Source: Kosakonia oryziphila (GTDB lineage: Bacteria > Pseudomonadota > Gammaproteobacteria > Enterobacterales > Enterobacteriaceae). Taken from it: a stretch of DNA of 64,000 nucleotides. The position numbers were made by a program, and so were the translations under genes. Shown here one piece after another: positions 10,294-18,043 of this stretch (the stretch's first letter is position 1; each line of letters starts with the position of its first letter). Where the stretch lies: the NCBI RefSeq assembly GCF_900094795.1, contig NZ_FMBC01000007.1, forward strand, positions 1 through 64,000, written 5' to 3'. The notes beneath the pieces are model-generated. The model was not told where the DNA came from and ran no database searches. It was given only the letters and a program-made list of their open reading frames with translations.

Positions 10294-10421
10294 TGAAACA
10301 TTCGTTTTTCAATCGCCTGATGTGGCTGGTATTGATTTGGGGTGGCAGCGTACTGGCGCTGGCTGCGGTGAGTATGGTGTTCCGCCTGCTGATGTCAGCT
10401 GCCGGGTTTAAATCCCACTGA
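10293..10421 (+). CDS. DUF2474-type small oxidase-associated protein, 42 aa
   Basis: A 42-residue single-pass membrane protein (positively charged N-terminus, one helix over about residues 9-35) whose start overlaps the cioB stop. Position, size and sequence type match the DUF2474 family, found just after CioB-type genes. It probably acts like CydX of the classical bd oxidases by stabilising the complex, which is inference from context. It ends 36 bp before the copied LysR-tail repeat, so the original operon end may lie here. Confidence 0.8.
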   Translation: MKHSFFNRLMWLVLIWGGSVLALAAVSMVFRLLMSAAGFKSH

Positions 10422-10457
10422 TGTGTACAGAGTTTGCAGTGTTTCCACAGCAGTCTG

Positions 10458-10627
10458 AAGCCAGATATTTCCGGCTTTTGAGAGAGCCAAAATAAATTAA
10501 TCAGGCTCGCCTTTCGGATCCTGAGCAGTTAACGCAGCCAGATTAAGGTAGTTCAGGATCCTCATATTTCTCTCTTCGCTTCGCGTCACCAGGGCCATGC
10601 ATAACTCCGCATCGTCCTCCGCCAAAG
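10458..10627. repeat. 170-bp direct repeat, copy 1 (LysR gene tail)
   Basis: This 170-bp block matches 12069-12238 with three mismatches by eye. It contains the last 130 or so bases of the minus-strand LysR gene (12108-13019) plus its terminator-like hairpin. It stops abruptly at CGCCAAAG, where resolvase coding sequence begins. Copy 1 is thus a partial duplicate of the LysR 3' end, and the two copies flank a 1.44-kb mobile-DNA fragment. Repeat period is 1611 bp. Confidence 0.9.
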
Positions 10628-10959
10628 AAAAAGGCATCGCTATCCGTTTTCTGGAAAATGGTCTGGGTACCGAAGGTACGATGGGGAAAATGGTGATTCA
10701 AATCTTGGCCGTTGTTGCAGAAGCCGAGCGTGAGCGCATTCTGGAACGAACCAATGACGGACGGGTTGTTGCAATGGCCTCAGGTGTTAGGTTCGGTAGG
10801 AAACCCCATCCGGCGACAGCTTCGTCTCTGACTTTGATTCAGCAGGGACTGTCCTTTAAGGCTGTATCAGAGAAAACAGGCATATCAAGACCAACATATT
10901 TCCGGTTGAAACGACGGCTGTTTACAGTTGAAAATAAAGGGGTATTATCGGCGATGTAA
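10628..10959 (+). pseudogene. Resolvase (serine recombinase) C-terminal fragment
   Basis: The reading frame enters from the LysR-tail repeat and then encodes the C-terminal half of a TnpR/DNA-invertase type serine recombinase. Recognisable parts are ILAVVAEAERERILERTNDGR (the long helix before the DNA-binding part) and the helix-turn-helix QQGLSFKAVSEKTGISRPTYF. The N-terminal catalytic domain with the nucleophilic Ser is missing, so it cannot be active. The closest family resemblance is Tn3-type resolvase; phage invertases share the same domain. A shorter copy of the same C-terminus lies at 46697-46848. Confidence 0.85.
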
Positions 10960-10977
10960 TATACAGGGAGAACAAAA

Positions 10978-11338
10978 ATGGATGCTGCATTACTTGATAT
11001 GATGCGCTCAGGCAGGAATAAGAACTGGGCAGAAACAATGGTTAATCTAGAGGCCAGAAAGCTTATCAATACAGCTAATACGCTGTCTGCTTTCCATCTC
11101 AGAGATAGTCTCACCCGGATGAATTTCGTCCAGGAAATAAAAGATGTTGTTGAGCAGCAATAGCATATTCGGTCTGTTCAGACGCCCTGGAACATGGCGT
11201 TTATTCCGATATCTGCCCACCGATTATTACCGGAAAGTCAGCACCATGAGCCGTTCAAAGCTCACAATGAAAATTGTCGGTTATGGTGTTAAAGCTAAGG
11301 TCATATTTGACCTTATGTCTGTTACTGACGCGGTTTAG
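10978..11338 (+). pseudogene. DUF4225-type gene with internal deletion
   Basis: The first 61 codons are intact and nearly match the N-terminus of the full gene at 45887-46696 (DAALLDMMRSG, NWAETMVNLEARKL). A stop then follows, and the C-terminal 60 residues continue in another frame (RRPGTWRLFRYLP, LTMKIVGYGVKAKVIFDL). About 150 codons covering the hydrophobic hairpin are missing. A ribosome site (GGGAG) survives. This is a deletion remnant of the same gene, placed after the same resolvase C-terminus. It still overlaps, tail to tail, the intact small membrane-protein gene on the other strand. Confidence 0.85.
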
Positions 11339-11651
11339 AATTAGTCGTTAATCTGCGATAGCGCCATGACTTGTACGCAAGTTTTGCTGGCGTTAAATAC
11401 CATATAAAAGGTAATACAATCGCAAGTGTGGCCGCAAGCGTGATGCTGGTATCTATGGATGCCAGCATCAGCGTGAGAACAAGTATGGTAAAGGCAGCGA
11501 TAGTAATCCACTTTGAGGCGTTAAAGCGGTTAGCAAGATCATGGGTCACGGAATCCAGAGATCCTCCATAATTAGCAATATTATTTTTCAGTTTTTGTAG
11601 ATCTGCATGGCTAAACCCTGACTTGAGTAGCGCGGCATCACTCACTTTCAT
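11322..11651 (-). CDS. Small two-helix membrane protein, immunity-like, 109 aa
   Basis: A 109-aa protein convergent to, and overlapping by 17 bp, the broken DUF4225 gene. The N-terminal 45 residues are soluble (LLKSGFSHADLQKLKNNIANYGG). Two adjacent hydrophobic helices follow (about 47-65 and 69-88), then a basic tail (YKSWRYRR). It is a clear homologue of the gene at 45570-45890, which has the same position relative to an intact DUF4225 gene. The start at 11651 has GGAAGGTGG upstream; a longer frame to 11708 lacks a ribosome site. Retention of this gene while its partner decayed fits an immunity or antidote role, by inference only. Confidence 0.7.
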   Translation of the reverse strand: MKVSDAALLKSGFSHADLQKLKNNIANYGGSLDSVTHDLANRFNASKWITIAAFTILVLTLMLASIDTSITLAATLAIVLPFIWYLTPAKLAYKSWRYRRLTTNSKPRQ

Positions 11652-11779
11652 CGCGTTCCACCTTCCATCCTTAAAATGTAGACACCTCTTTGCAGCAAGT
11701 ATACACAAAAATTCCGGGCAAAGCTGGACATTGGTTTTGTTAATTTTTTATAACTAAAACAGTAAATTATCTTTTTAAC

Positions 11780-12016
11780 GTGTTTTTTACACGATTGGCC
11801 CTCAAACCCCGTATTAAAACGAAGGTAAAATCATTTCCCTGGTGGCTCATCTTTGCGATGGCGACGTTCAATACCACACTGCATGAAATGCAGATGGACA
11901 ATGCAAAACTGGTCGATTTTTTAGGACATGAACCACATACCCCGCTTATTGAGGCCGTGCGTACCACTTCAATCGGCCTGAGCTGTATTAATCGCGCGTT
12001 AACCACGCGTTCGTGA
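11780..12016 (+). pseudogene. Probable C-terminal remnant of an SDR-type oxidoreductase
   Basis: A 78-codon frame whose C-terminal 40 residues (NAKLVDFLGHEPHTPLIEAV) resemble the end of Rossmann-fold NAD(P)-dependent oxidoreductases annotated as SDR or sugar-nucleotide epimerase-like. It lacks any Rossmann nucleotide-binding motif and appears to carry a small deletion before MDNAK. It sits inside the 1.6-kb fragment flanked by the LysR-tail repeat. Identification is from memory of family C-termini and is uncertain; it is unlikely to be functional. Confidence 0.4.
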
Positions 12017-12068
12017 GCGGATCAGCGGGCTGATTTTGGGGTTATCCTATGGATCTTATTGAAGAGCT

Positions 12069-12238
12069 AAGCCGGATATTTCCGGCTTTTGAGAGAGCCA
12101 AAATAAATTAATCAGGCTCGCCTTTCGGATCCTGAGAAGTTAACGCAACCAGATTAAGGTAGTTCAGGATCCTCATATTTCTCTCTTCGCTTCGCGTCAC
12201 CAGGGCCATGCATAACTCCGCATCGTCCTCCGCCAAAG
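12069..12238. repeat. 170-bp direct repeat, copy 2 (in the intact LysR gene)
   Basis: The original-looking copy of the repeat at 10458-10627. Its right part is the 3' end of the intact LysR gene. Its left end holds a short perfect hairpin (GCCGGA-TATT-TCCGGC) followed by TTTT, so it may also be the transcription terminator for rightward transcripts. The three differences from copy 1 lie near the left end and in the LysR C-terminal codons. Confidence 0.9.
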
Positions 12239-13019
12239 GAATAAACACCACCCCGCCGGGCCTGAGGCTGTCAACCGGTTTTGGCAGAACAGAAATTCCC
12301 ACCCCCGCCGCGACAAGCCCAATATGCGTCAAAACCTCAGCGGCTTCCTGGACAACGGTTGGTGTGAACCCGGCCTGATGACAAAGCCGTCTAACCAGTT
12401 CAGGGACTGCCGCTCCTGATGTCTCCGGGTAAAAGATAAAAGACGCGTTGTGCATGGCAGCAATGGGCAGAGTATCGGCTGCCGCTTCTGGATGATCTGC
12501 TGGCAGAACAACGCAGAGTCGGTCACGCCTGAGGATGCGGATGTCCAGCCCATCCTGCCGGGTACCGGGTGTAAGACGCACGTAGCCGATATCAATTTCC
12601 TGCTGAAGAAGCGCATCAAACTGCTGGCGGGAGTACATCTCACTGAGTGTGATCCTGACGTCAGGATAATGGCGTCGGTAAGTTTTAAGCGGCTGACTGA
12701 GTTCGTCCACAAATAAACCGGTGGTGGTAAAACCTATTCGCAATTCCCCCCTTTTCCCTTGCTCAATATCACGTAATTCAGCGGGCAGATTACCGCTAAT
12801 GCGTAATATTTCCTTCGCCTGAATGACAAGGTGCTCACCTGCTTCAGTCAGGGCCACATGGCGTCTCGTCCGGTTAAACAGCTTCACCCCCAACTCAGCT
12901 TCCAGTGACTGGATCTGCTGCGACAACGGGGGCTGGCCAATATTGAGTTTTTCTGCGGCGCGCGTGAAGTGCAGCTCTTGCGCGACGGTCAGAAAATAGC
13001 GGAGATGACGAAATTCCAC
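12108..13019 (-). CDS. LysR-family transcriptional regulator
   Basis: A 303-aa LysR regulator. The N-terminal winged helix-turn-helix (about residues 1-60, FTRAAEKLNIGQPPLSQQIQ) is followed by a periplasmic-binding-protein-like effector domain (about 90-290). The branch resembles BenM/CatM-type regulators. It is divergent from the TSUP-family transporter at 13175, with 155 bp between, so it most likely controls that gene. Its 3' end is duplicated at 10458-10627, but the gene itself is complete. Confidence 0.88.
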   Translation of the reverse strand: MEFRHLRYFLTVAQELHFTRAAEKLNIGQPPLSQQIQSLEAELGVKLFNRTRRHVALTEAGEHLVIQAKEILRISGNLPAELRDIEQGKRGELRIGFTTTGLFVDELSQPLKTYRRHYPDVRITLSEMYSRQQFDALLQQEIDIGYVRLTPGTRQDGLDIRILRRDRLCVVLPADHPEAAADTLPIAAMHNASFIFYPETSGAAVPELVRRLCHQAGFTPTVVQEAAEVLTHIGLVAAGVGISVLPKPVDSLRPGGVVFIPLAEDDAELCMALVTRSEERNMRILNYLNLVALTSQDPKGEPD

Positions 13020-13174
13020 TTATATGTCCGAATATATAAATTGATGCTTATTTATATATTGGACAGTAAAACAATGCAATCCTACCATTAGCCGCCAGCG
13101 ACGATGACGCCGATGCAAACATTTATCGCCTTTTCCTGCTACATCAGACCACAGCGTTTCAGAAAGGAACACAA

Positions 13175-13936
13175 ATGCATTACGAGCTTTACCTGTTGCT
13201 TCCCGTCGCATTTATTGCCGGGATCATTAACGCGGCTGTCGGTGGCGGCGGATTGATCACTATTCCGACATTTTATAGCACCCTGCCACATTTCACCCCT
13301 GCCCAAATCATGGGGATCGACAAGCTCTCTTCTGTTATGGGGCATCTGATGTCGGTCAGGCAGTTTATGACAAGGTTACGTCTGCCCTGGCAACTGATCC
13401 TGCCCACTGCTGCGAGTGCCGTTGTCGGCGCTTACTCAGGGATCAGGCTGCTGGATTTTATGCCGTCTGCGTGGATGCGCCCGATCGTTATCGTTGTCCT
13501 GGCGGTGATGGTGGCATACACCTGGTTCAAACCCCAGTTCGGTCATCATGATACCAGTCAGCCACCTACGCGGGCCGATCTTATCAAAGGTGTTTGCCTG
13601 GGTTTTGCTATCGGTTTTTATGACGGTTTTATCGGCCCGGGAACGGGAAGTTTTCTGCTGTTCTTGTTTATCCGTTTCTTTCATTTTGATTTTTTGCGGG
13701 CAACCGCCTGCGCAAAAGTCGTCAATTTTGGGACGAACTTCGCGACGTTGTTTTTTCTTATTCCACACGGCCTTATTGATTATGGGCTGGCTATTCCGCT
13801 GGGGATCGCGGCAATCAGTGGTTCCTTTATCGGCGTACAGATTGCACTCAAGGGAGGAAATCAATGGATACGCCGACTTTTCCTGTTATTGGCGTGCAGC
13901 CTGCTGATCAAGCTGTTATGGGAGACAATTCACTGA
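13175..13936 (+). CDS. TSUP (TauE/SafE) family transporter
   Basis: Integral membrane protein of 253 aa with about eight helices and the repeated Gly-rich and Asp motifs of the sulfite-exporter TauE/SafE family. The first is GIINAAVGGGGLITIP near the N-terminus, the second GFYDGFIGPGTGSFL at about residues 147-161. Members move sulfite, sulfonates or other organic anions; the substrate is not readable from sequence. GAAAGGA precedes the start. It is divergent from its probable LysR regulator. A Tn3-type terminal repeat begins 24 bp after its stop codon. Confidence 0.85.
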   Translation: MHYELYLLLPVAFIAGIINAAVGGGGLITIPTFYSTLPHFTPAQIMGIDKLSSVMGHLMSVRQFMTRLRLPWQLILPTAASAVVGAYSGIRLLDFMPSAWMRPIVIVVLAVMVAYTWFKPQFGHHDTSQPPTRADLIKGVCLGFAIGFYDGFIGPGTGSFLLFLFIRFFHFDFLRATACAKVVNFGTNFATLFFLIPHGLIDYGLAIPLGIAAISGSFIGVQIALKGGNQWIRRLFLLLACSLLIKLLWETIH

Positions 13937-13959
13937 CCAGCGGAAGCCCTGTTGGTTAA

Positions 13960-13998
13960 GGGGTTTGACGGTCAATGATGTAAAAAAAACACATTAAG
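13960..13998 (+). repeat. Tn3-family terminal inverted repeat
   Basis: Begins GGGGTTTGACGGTCAATGAT and ends ACACATTAAG. It parallels the classical 38-bp Tn3 end (GGGGTCTGACGCTCAGTGG...CACGTTAAG). The transposase 3' end starts inside or right next to it at 13994, the normal Tn3 arrangement. A related end is at 45296-45336. No intact transposon can be drawn between them in this window. Confidence 0.85.
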
Positions 13999-14145
13999 GC
14001 GATACTTCATTGTTTATATTGAGGTTTAATGGACGGAGTTCTCCCTTCAGAATATCCTCCGGTAGCGTGAATGTATAATGCCCCAGCATATTGATATGCC
14101 CGTGTATCAGTGGTGACAGCCGGGCAATATGTTCATCAATCAAAG
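13994..14145 (-). pseudogene. Tn3-family transposase (tnpA) C-terminal fragment
   Basis: About 50 codons reading toward the terminal repeat encode LIDEHIARLSPLIHGHINML, then HYTFTLPEDILKGELRPL, and stop at 13994. This is the kind of C-terminus seen in Tn3-family transposases, and its position directly at the terminal repeat supports that. All catalytic DDE parts are missing. Confidence 0.75.
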
Positions 14146-14149
14146 TTTG

Positions 14150-14285
14150 ATACTTTCCAGGCTTGGATTTGTGCCCCGGTTATATCTGGCACCAATAATT
14201 TTTACATCATTCATACTGAGCAGATCCAGTCCGTTCCTGTCGGTATGGCTACCTGATGCTTTGTCGGTAAAGATACGTTTTCAAA
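14150..14285 (-). pseudogene. Tn3-type resolvase (tnpR) N-terminal fragment
   Basis: A short minus-strand frame encodes IFTDKASGSHTDRNGLDLL, matching the conserved TDKASG-S-DR-GLDLL block of Tn3-type resolvases (about residues 38-62 of the family), before it diverges and stops. The catalytic Ser region upstream is absent. This is an internal piece of tnpR joined to the tnpA end by deletion. Confidence 0.7.
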
Positions 14286-14495
14286 ACACCCCACGCTGAT
14301 ATCAGCTTACACTTCCCGCCTGAGTTTTATTTATCAATTAAATCATTTAGATATCCCATACAGTAACCTGAAGTTACTGCTCGCCATAAAGACATTACTC
14401 TTCACCCGTGCAGAGCAAAGGCCGCATCAGGAGCATTCACCCGGATGACATTAAATGATTATTGTTCTCATTTAATTCAACCAATGCTATAACAT

Positions 14496-14528
14496 ATAGC
14501 AATTGCTATAAGTTATAGCATTGGCTAT
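14496..14528. promoter_or_regulatory. Two MntR-like operators before sitA
   Basis: Two palindromic boxes, ATAGCAATTGCTAT (14496-14509) and ATAGCATTGGCTAT (14515-14528), lie 34-67 bp upstream of the sitA start. An extra half-site is at 14484-14490. They match the ATAGC-N4-GCTAT core of the enteric MntR operator. This predicts manganese-dependent repression of sitABCD; Fur control is known for the family but no clear Fur box stands out. Confidence 0.75.
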
Positions 14529-14562
14529 ATGTGTTTTATTTTTCATCAAGAAGGAAATGTAA

Positions 14563-15477
14563 ATGCTGAACAAAACCAGACGTTTTATGATTGCCTCTGT
14601 GGCAGTGGTCTCGTATGTACTGACCGTCATCCCGGCCATGGCACAGGATGCAAAGCCTAAAAGAATCCTGACCACATTCACCATCCTGCAGGATATCGCG
14701 CAGAACGTGGCGGGGGATAAAGCCATTGTGGAGTCCATCACCAAACCCGGCGCGGAAATTCATGATTATCAGCCTACGCCGCTGGACATTGTGAAAGCGC
14801 AGTCAGCCGATCTGGTTCTGCGTAACGGATTCGGCCTGGAGCGCTGGTTCGATAAATTTTTCCAGGGCGTTCATAACGTGCCGAGCGTCGTCGTGTCTGA
14901 TGGCATTGAGCCCATGATGATTAAGGATGGTGAGTATTCAGGTAAGCCCAACCCACATTCGTGGATGTCGCCAGCAAATGCGGTGATATACGTTGAAAAT
15001 ATCCGTAAAGCGCTGGATAAGATTGACCCGGAGAATGCCGCCACCTATGACCGCAACGCGGCAGAGTACACGAAAAAAATTGAAGCCCTGAATGCGCCTA
15101 TTTCCAACATGCTCGCGAAAATTCCGGCAAACCAGCGCACACTGGTTTCCTGCGAAGGTGCATTTTCCTACCTGACGCGCAACTATCATCTCAATGAGCT
15201 GTATCTGTGGGGCGTTAACGCTGACGAAGAAGGAACACCGCAGCAGGTGCGCCATGTAATCGATCAGGTACGCAAAAACCATGTGCCCGCCGTGTTCTGT
15301 GAAAGTACGGTTAACGATAAAGCCATGAAACAGGTGGCTTCTGAAACAGGCGCGAAATTTGGCGGAACGCTGTTCGTTGACAGCCTGACCACTGATGACG
15401 GCCCGGCCCCCACCTACATTAAGCTTCTTGACTACAACGCTAAAACCATTCTGAAGGCATTCAATGTCAGTAATTAA
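14563..15477 (+). CDS. sitA: Mn/Fe ABC transporter binding protein SitA
   Basis: Cluster A-I metal-binding protein of 304 aa, first gene of sitABCD. A Sec signal peptide covers about residues 1-27 (AMA). The expected metal ligands are all present: His67 in EIHDYQP, His132 in PNPHSW, Glu198 in SCEGAFSYL and Asp273 in FVDSL. It captures Mn(II) and, less well, Fe(II) in the periplasm and delivers them to SitC/SitD. An AAGGAAAT ribosome site precedes the start, and its 3' end overlaps sitB by 14 bp. In enterobacteria this operon is often horizontally acquired, and here it sits directly beside Tn3-family debris. Confidence 0.95.
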   Translation: MLNKTRRFMIASVAVVSYVLTVIPAMAQDAKPKRILTTFTILQDIAQNVAGDKAIVESITKPGAEIHDYQPTPLDIVKAQSADLVLRNGFGLERWFDKFFQGVHNVPSVVVSDGIEPMMIKDGEYSGKPNPHSWMSPANAVIYVENIRKALDKIDPENAATYDRNAAEYTKKIEALNAPISNMLAKIPANQRTLVSCEGAFSYLTRNYHLNELYLWGVNADEEGTPQQVRHVIDQVRKNHVPAVFCESTVNDKAMKQVASETGAKFGGTLFVDSLTTDDGPAPTYIKLLDYNAKTILKAFNVSN

Positions 15478-16294
15478 TGATAATACCGGGCGTCATTCCC
15501 TCGCTCCGGCTGTCAGCGTAGCGGATCTGAGCGTTTCTTACCGGGGCGGCAATATCGGCCTCTCAGATGTCAGCTTTGAACTCAGCAAGCCTACTATCTG
15601 TGGGCTCATCGGCATGAACGGAGCCGGGAAGTCAACGCTGTTCAGGGCGATTATGGGGTTCGTTTCGCCAGCCTCCGGTAAGGTAGATGTCTGCCATCAC
15701 CCCGTCAGATGGGCGCAAAAGCAGAATATTATCGCGTATGTCCCTCAGACCGAAGAAGTGGACTGGACTTTTCCTGTATCAGTGCATGATGTCGTGATGA
15801 TGGGGCGTCAGGGTCGTATGGGCTTCTTACGTATCCCTTCTGAAAAGGATAAGGAAATCGTCTCCTACAGCCTGAAGCGTGTTGGCATGGAGGCCTTCGC
15901 TGATCGTCAGATTGGTGAGCTGTCCGGTGGCCAGCGTAAACGCGTCTTTCTGGCGCGCGCGCTGGCGCAGCAGAGCAGGATTATGCTGCTTGATGAGCCG
16001 TTCACCGGGGTCGATATCAAGACTGAGCACGCCATTATTGATATTCTGCGCGAACTCAGAGAAGCGGGACATATCATCATTGTCTCCACCCATAATCTGG
16101 CAAGCGTACCGGGCTACTGTGATGAGGTGATGATGATCAACGTCACCCTGATTGCTTCCGGCCCGGTGAGTGAGGTTTACACCCCGGATAACCTCGGCAA
16201 AACCTTCGGTGGTGCGATCAATCAGCTTCCAGTTGGTCTGGCATCTCCCGGAGTACAGGGTGACGCGGGGAAGGTGTGCCATCATGCTGAGTGA
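15464..16294 (+). CDS. sitB: Mn/Fe ABC transporter ATPase SitB
   Basis: ATP-binding subunit of 276 aa on the cytoplasmic side of the SitCD channel. Walker A GMNGAGKST is at 50-58, LSGGQ at 153-157 and Walker B IMLLDEP at 173-179. The start codon lies inside the sitA 3' end, and the stop overlaps the sitC start by 11 bp, so translation is probably coupled through the operon. All ATPase motifs are intact. Confidence 0.95.
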   Translation: MSVINDNTGRHSLAPAVSVADLSVSYRGGNIGLSDVSFELSKPTICGLIGMNGAGKSTLFRAIMGFVSPASGKVDVCHHPVRWAQKQNIIAYVPQTEEVDWTFPVSVHDVVMMGRQGRMGFLRIPSEKDKEIVSYSLKRVGMEAFADRQIGELSGGQRKRVFLARALAQQSRIMLLDEPFTGVDIKTEHAIIDILRELREAGHIIIVSTHNLASVPGYCDEVMMINVTLIASGPVSEVYTPDNLGKTFGGAINQLPVGLASPGVQGDAGKVCHHAE

Positions 16295-17159
16295 ATCTCT
16301 TCTGACACTGCTTGCGCAACCTTTCAGCTACGCCTTCATGATAAAAGCGATGTTTGGTGGCGCAGCGGTTGGCGCACTGTGCGGCCTTTTATCCTGCTTT
16401 GTGACACTTAAAGGCTGGTCGCTGCTGGGTGATGCACTCTCGCATTCTGTTGTGCCGGGTGTGGCGGTTGCGGCACTGGCTGGCGGTCCCTTTGCCCTCG
16501 GCGCGTTCGTGGCCGGCCTACTGGCGGTGCTGGGGATCGGGCTGATAGAGCGAAATTCCGTGCTGAAAAATGATGCCGTGATTGGCGTTGTGTTCACCGC
16601 TTTTTTTGCGGCAGGGCTGTTTATTATTTCTGTCTTCCCCACCAACATCCGTATCCAGACCATTCTCTTCGGTAATCTGCTGGGGATCTCGACGGCTGAC
16701 CTGGTACAGGTGGCAGTTATTGGTGTCATCTGCATCATCACGTTTGCGGTAAAGTGGAAAGACCTGCTGATTTACTGTTTTGACCCGAGTCACGCGCGGG
16801 CCATCGGTCTTAACGTCAGCGCGCTGCACCTGCTACTGCTGATACTGCTGTCTCTGGCTGCAGTTGCGGCGCTGCAGGCGGTTGGGGCGTTACTGGTGGT
16901 GGCCATGCTGATTACGCCCGGAGCAACCGCGCAGCTTCTGACTCAGCAGTTCGCCCGGATGTTATTCATTGCACCTCTGCTTGCCGCACTGGCGTGTGCG
17001 GGGGGGGCCTATGTCAGTTACTTCCTGGACGGCTCAACCGGAGGTGCCATCGTTGTGCTACAGACCGTGATGTTTATCCTCGCTTTACTCTTCGCGCCGG
17101 CAAAGGGCATTCTGGCAAGCCGCCGCCGTAAGGCGCTCAACAGGGAGGCAGCCCGATGA
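16284..17159 (+). CDS. sitC: Mn/Fe ABC transporter permease SitC
   Basis: ABC-3 family permease of 291 aa with about eight membrane helices and the conserved LKGWSLLGDALSHSVVPG segment near residue 40. The start at 16284 overlaps the end of sitB, the usual sitBC junction; a longer frame from 16170 would sit entirely within sitB and is not used. It forms the metal channel with SitD. Confidence 0.93.
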   Translation: MLSESLLTLLAQPFSYAFMIKAMFGGAAVGALCGLLSCFVTLKGWSLLGDALSHSVVPGVAVAALAGGPFALGAFVAGLLAVLGIGLIERNSVLKNDAVIGVVFTAFFAAGLFIISVFPTNIRIQTILFGNLLGISTADLVQVAVIGVICIITFAVKWKDLLIYCFDPSHARAIGLNVSALHLLLLILLSLAAVAALQAVGALLVVAMLITPGATAQLLTQQFARMLFIAPLLAALACAGGAYVSYFLDGSTGGAIVVLQTVMFILALLFAPAKGILASRRRKALNREAAR

Positions 17160-18043
17160 GTTTCGACGTAATACTGGAATCGCTGCTTCAGCCGCTGCGG
17201 TATGACTTTATGCTGAGGGCGATGGCGACCGGCGTCTTTGTCTGTTCAGTGTGTGCGGTACTCTCCTGTTTTATTGTGCTGAAAGGCTGGGCGTTGATTG
17301 GTGATGCCATGTCTCACGCTATTCTGCCCGGGGTTATCTTCGCCTATATCATCGGCGTGCCGATGGCTCTGGGGGCGATCGTCAGCGGCGTGGCTTGCGT
17401 AATGATTGCCGGTGCGGCGAGAAATCAGACCACGGTAAAACCGGACGCCCTGCTGGGGATTTCCTTTACGGGATTTCTCGGCGTGGGGATGATTTTACTG
17501 GTGGCAACACCGGATAACGTGCATTTCATGCATATCCTGTTCGGGAATCTGCTGGGAATTGAAACCAACGTTCTCATTCAGACTGTCGTCATCGGGACGT
17601 TGACGCTTCTGGCGGTGCTGATTATGCGTAAAGACCTCATCCTGTTCTGTTTTGACCCCTGTCAGGCCAGCGTCATCGGACTTTTGCCGGCCCGGCTTGA
17701 GCTGATTTTACTGGTACTGGTTGCGGCCACGGCCGTGACGGCACTGCAGGTAACCGGCATCGTGCTCGTTGTGGCCATGCTGATAGCCCCGGGGTGCATC
17801 GGATTCCTGCTTACCCGGCGTTTTTACCCCATGCTCCTGGTTTCAGTACTGTCAGCCGTAACCGCCACCGTCGTGGGGACGTTCGCCAGTTTCTGGCTGA
17901 ACGGTGAAACAGGTGCAACCATCGTGCTGGTTCAGGCTGTCCTGTTCCTGCTGGCATTCCTGTTTGCGCCGCGAAATGGACTGCTGCAGCGCAATAGGCC
18001 CCGCACCCGAGGCGGTGACAGGATGAGCAGAAAGCCTGTCTGA
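17156..18043 (+). CDS. sitD: Mn/Fe ABC transporter permease SitD
   Basis: Second ABC-3 permease, 295 aa, paralogous to SitC (LKGWALIGDAMSHAILPG near residue 42). The start overlaps the sitC stop as ATGA. The C-terminal tail (PRTRGGDRMSRK) is basic and cytoplasmic. It ends the operon. The following 180 bp hold no gene I can support before the TetR gene on the other strand. Confidence 0.93.
   Translation: MSFDVILESLLQPLRYDFMLRAMATGVFVCSVCAVLSCFIVLKGWALIGDAMSHAILPGVIFAYIIGVPMALGAIVSGVACVMIAGAARNQTTVKPDALLGISFTGFLGVGMILLVATPDNVHFMHILFGNLLGIETNVLIQTVVIGTLTLLAVLIMRKDLILFCFDPCQASVIGLLPARLELILLVLVAATAVTALQVTGIVLVVAMLIAPGCIGFLLTRRFYPMLLVSVLSAVTATVVGTFASFWLNGETGATIVLVQAVLFLLAFLFAPRNGLLQRNRPRTRGGDRMSRKPV

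Noticed and set aside
10597..10627. Start codon of the resolvase fragment inside the LysR repeat
   Set aside because: The first ten codons are antisense to the duplicated LysR tail, so they are a fusion artefact, not the gene's own start.
10628..10959. Functional phage DNA invertase
   Set aside because: The catalytic domain is missing, and the nearby Tn3-type ends and tnpA tail point to a transposon resolvase.
12052..12114. Twenty-codon plus-strand frame overlapping the repeat hairpin
   Set aside because: Too short, overlaps a terminator-like hairpin and the LysR 3' end, and is disrupted in repeat copy 1.
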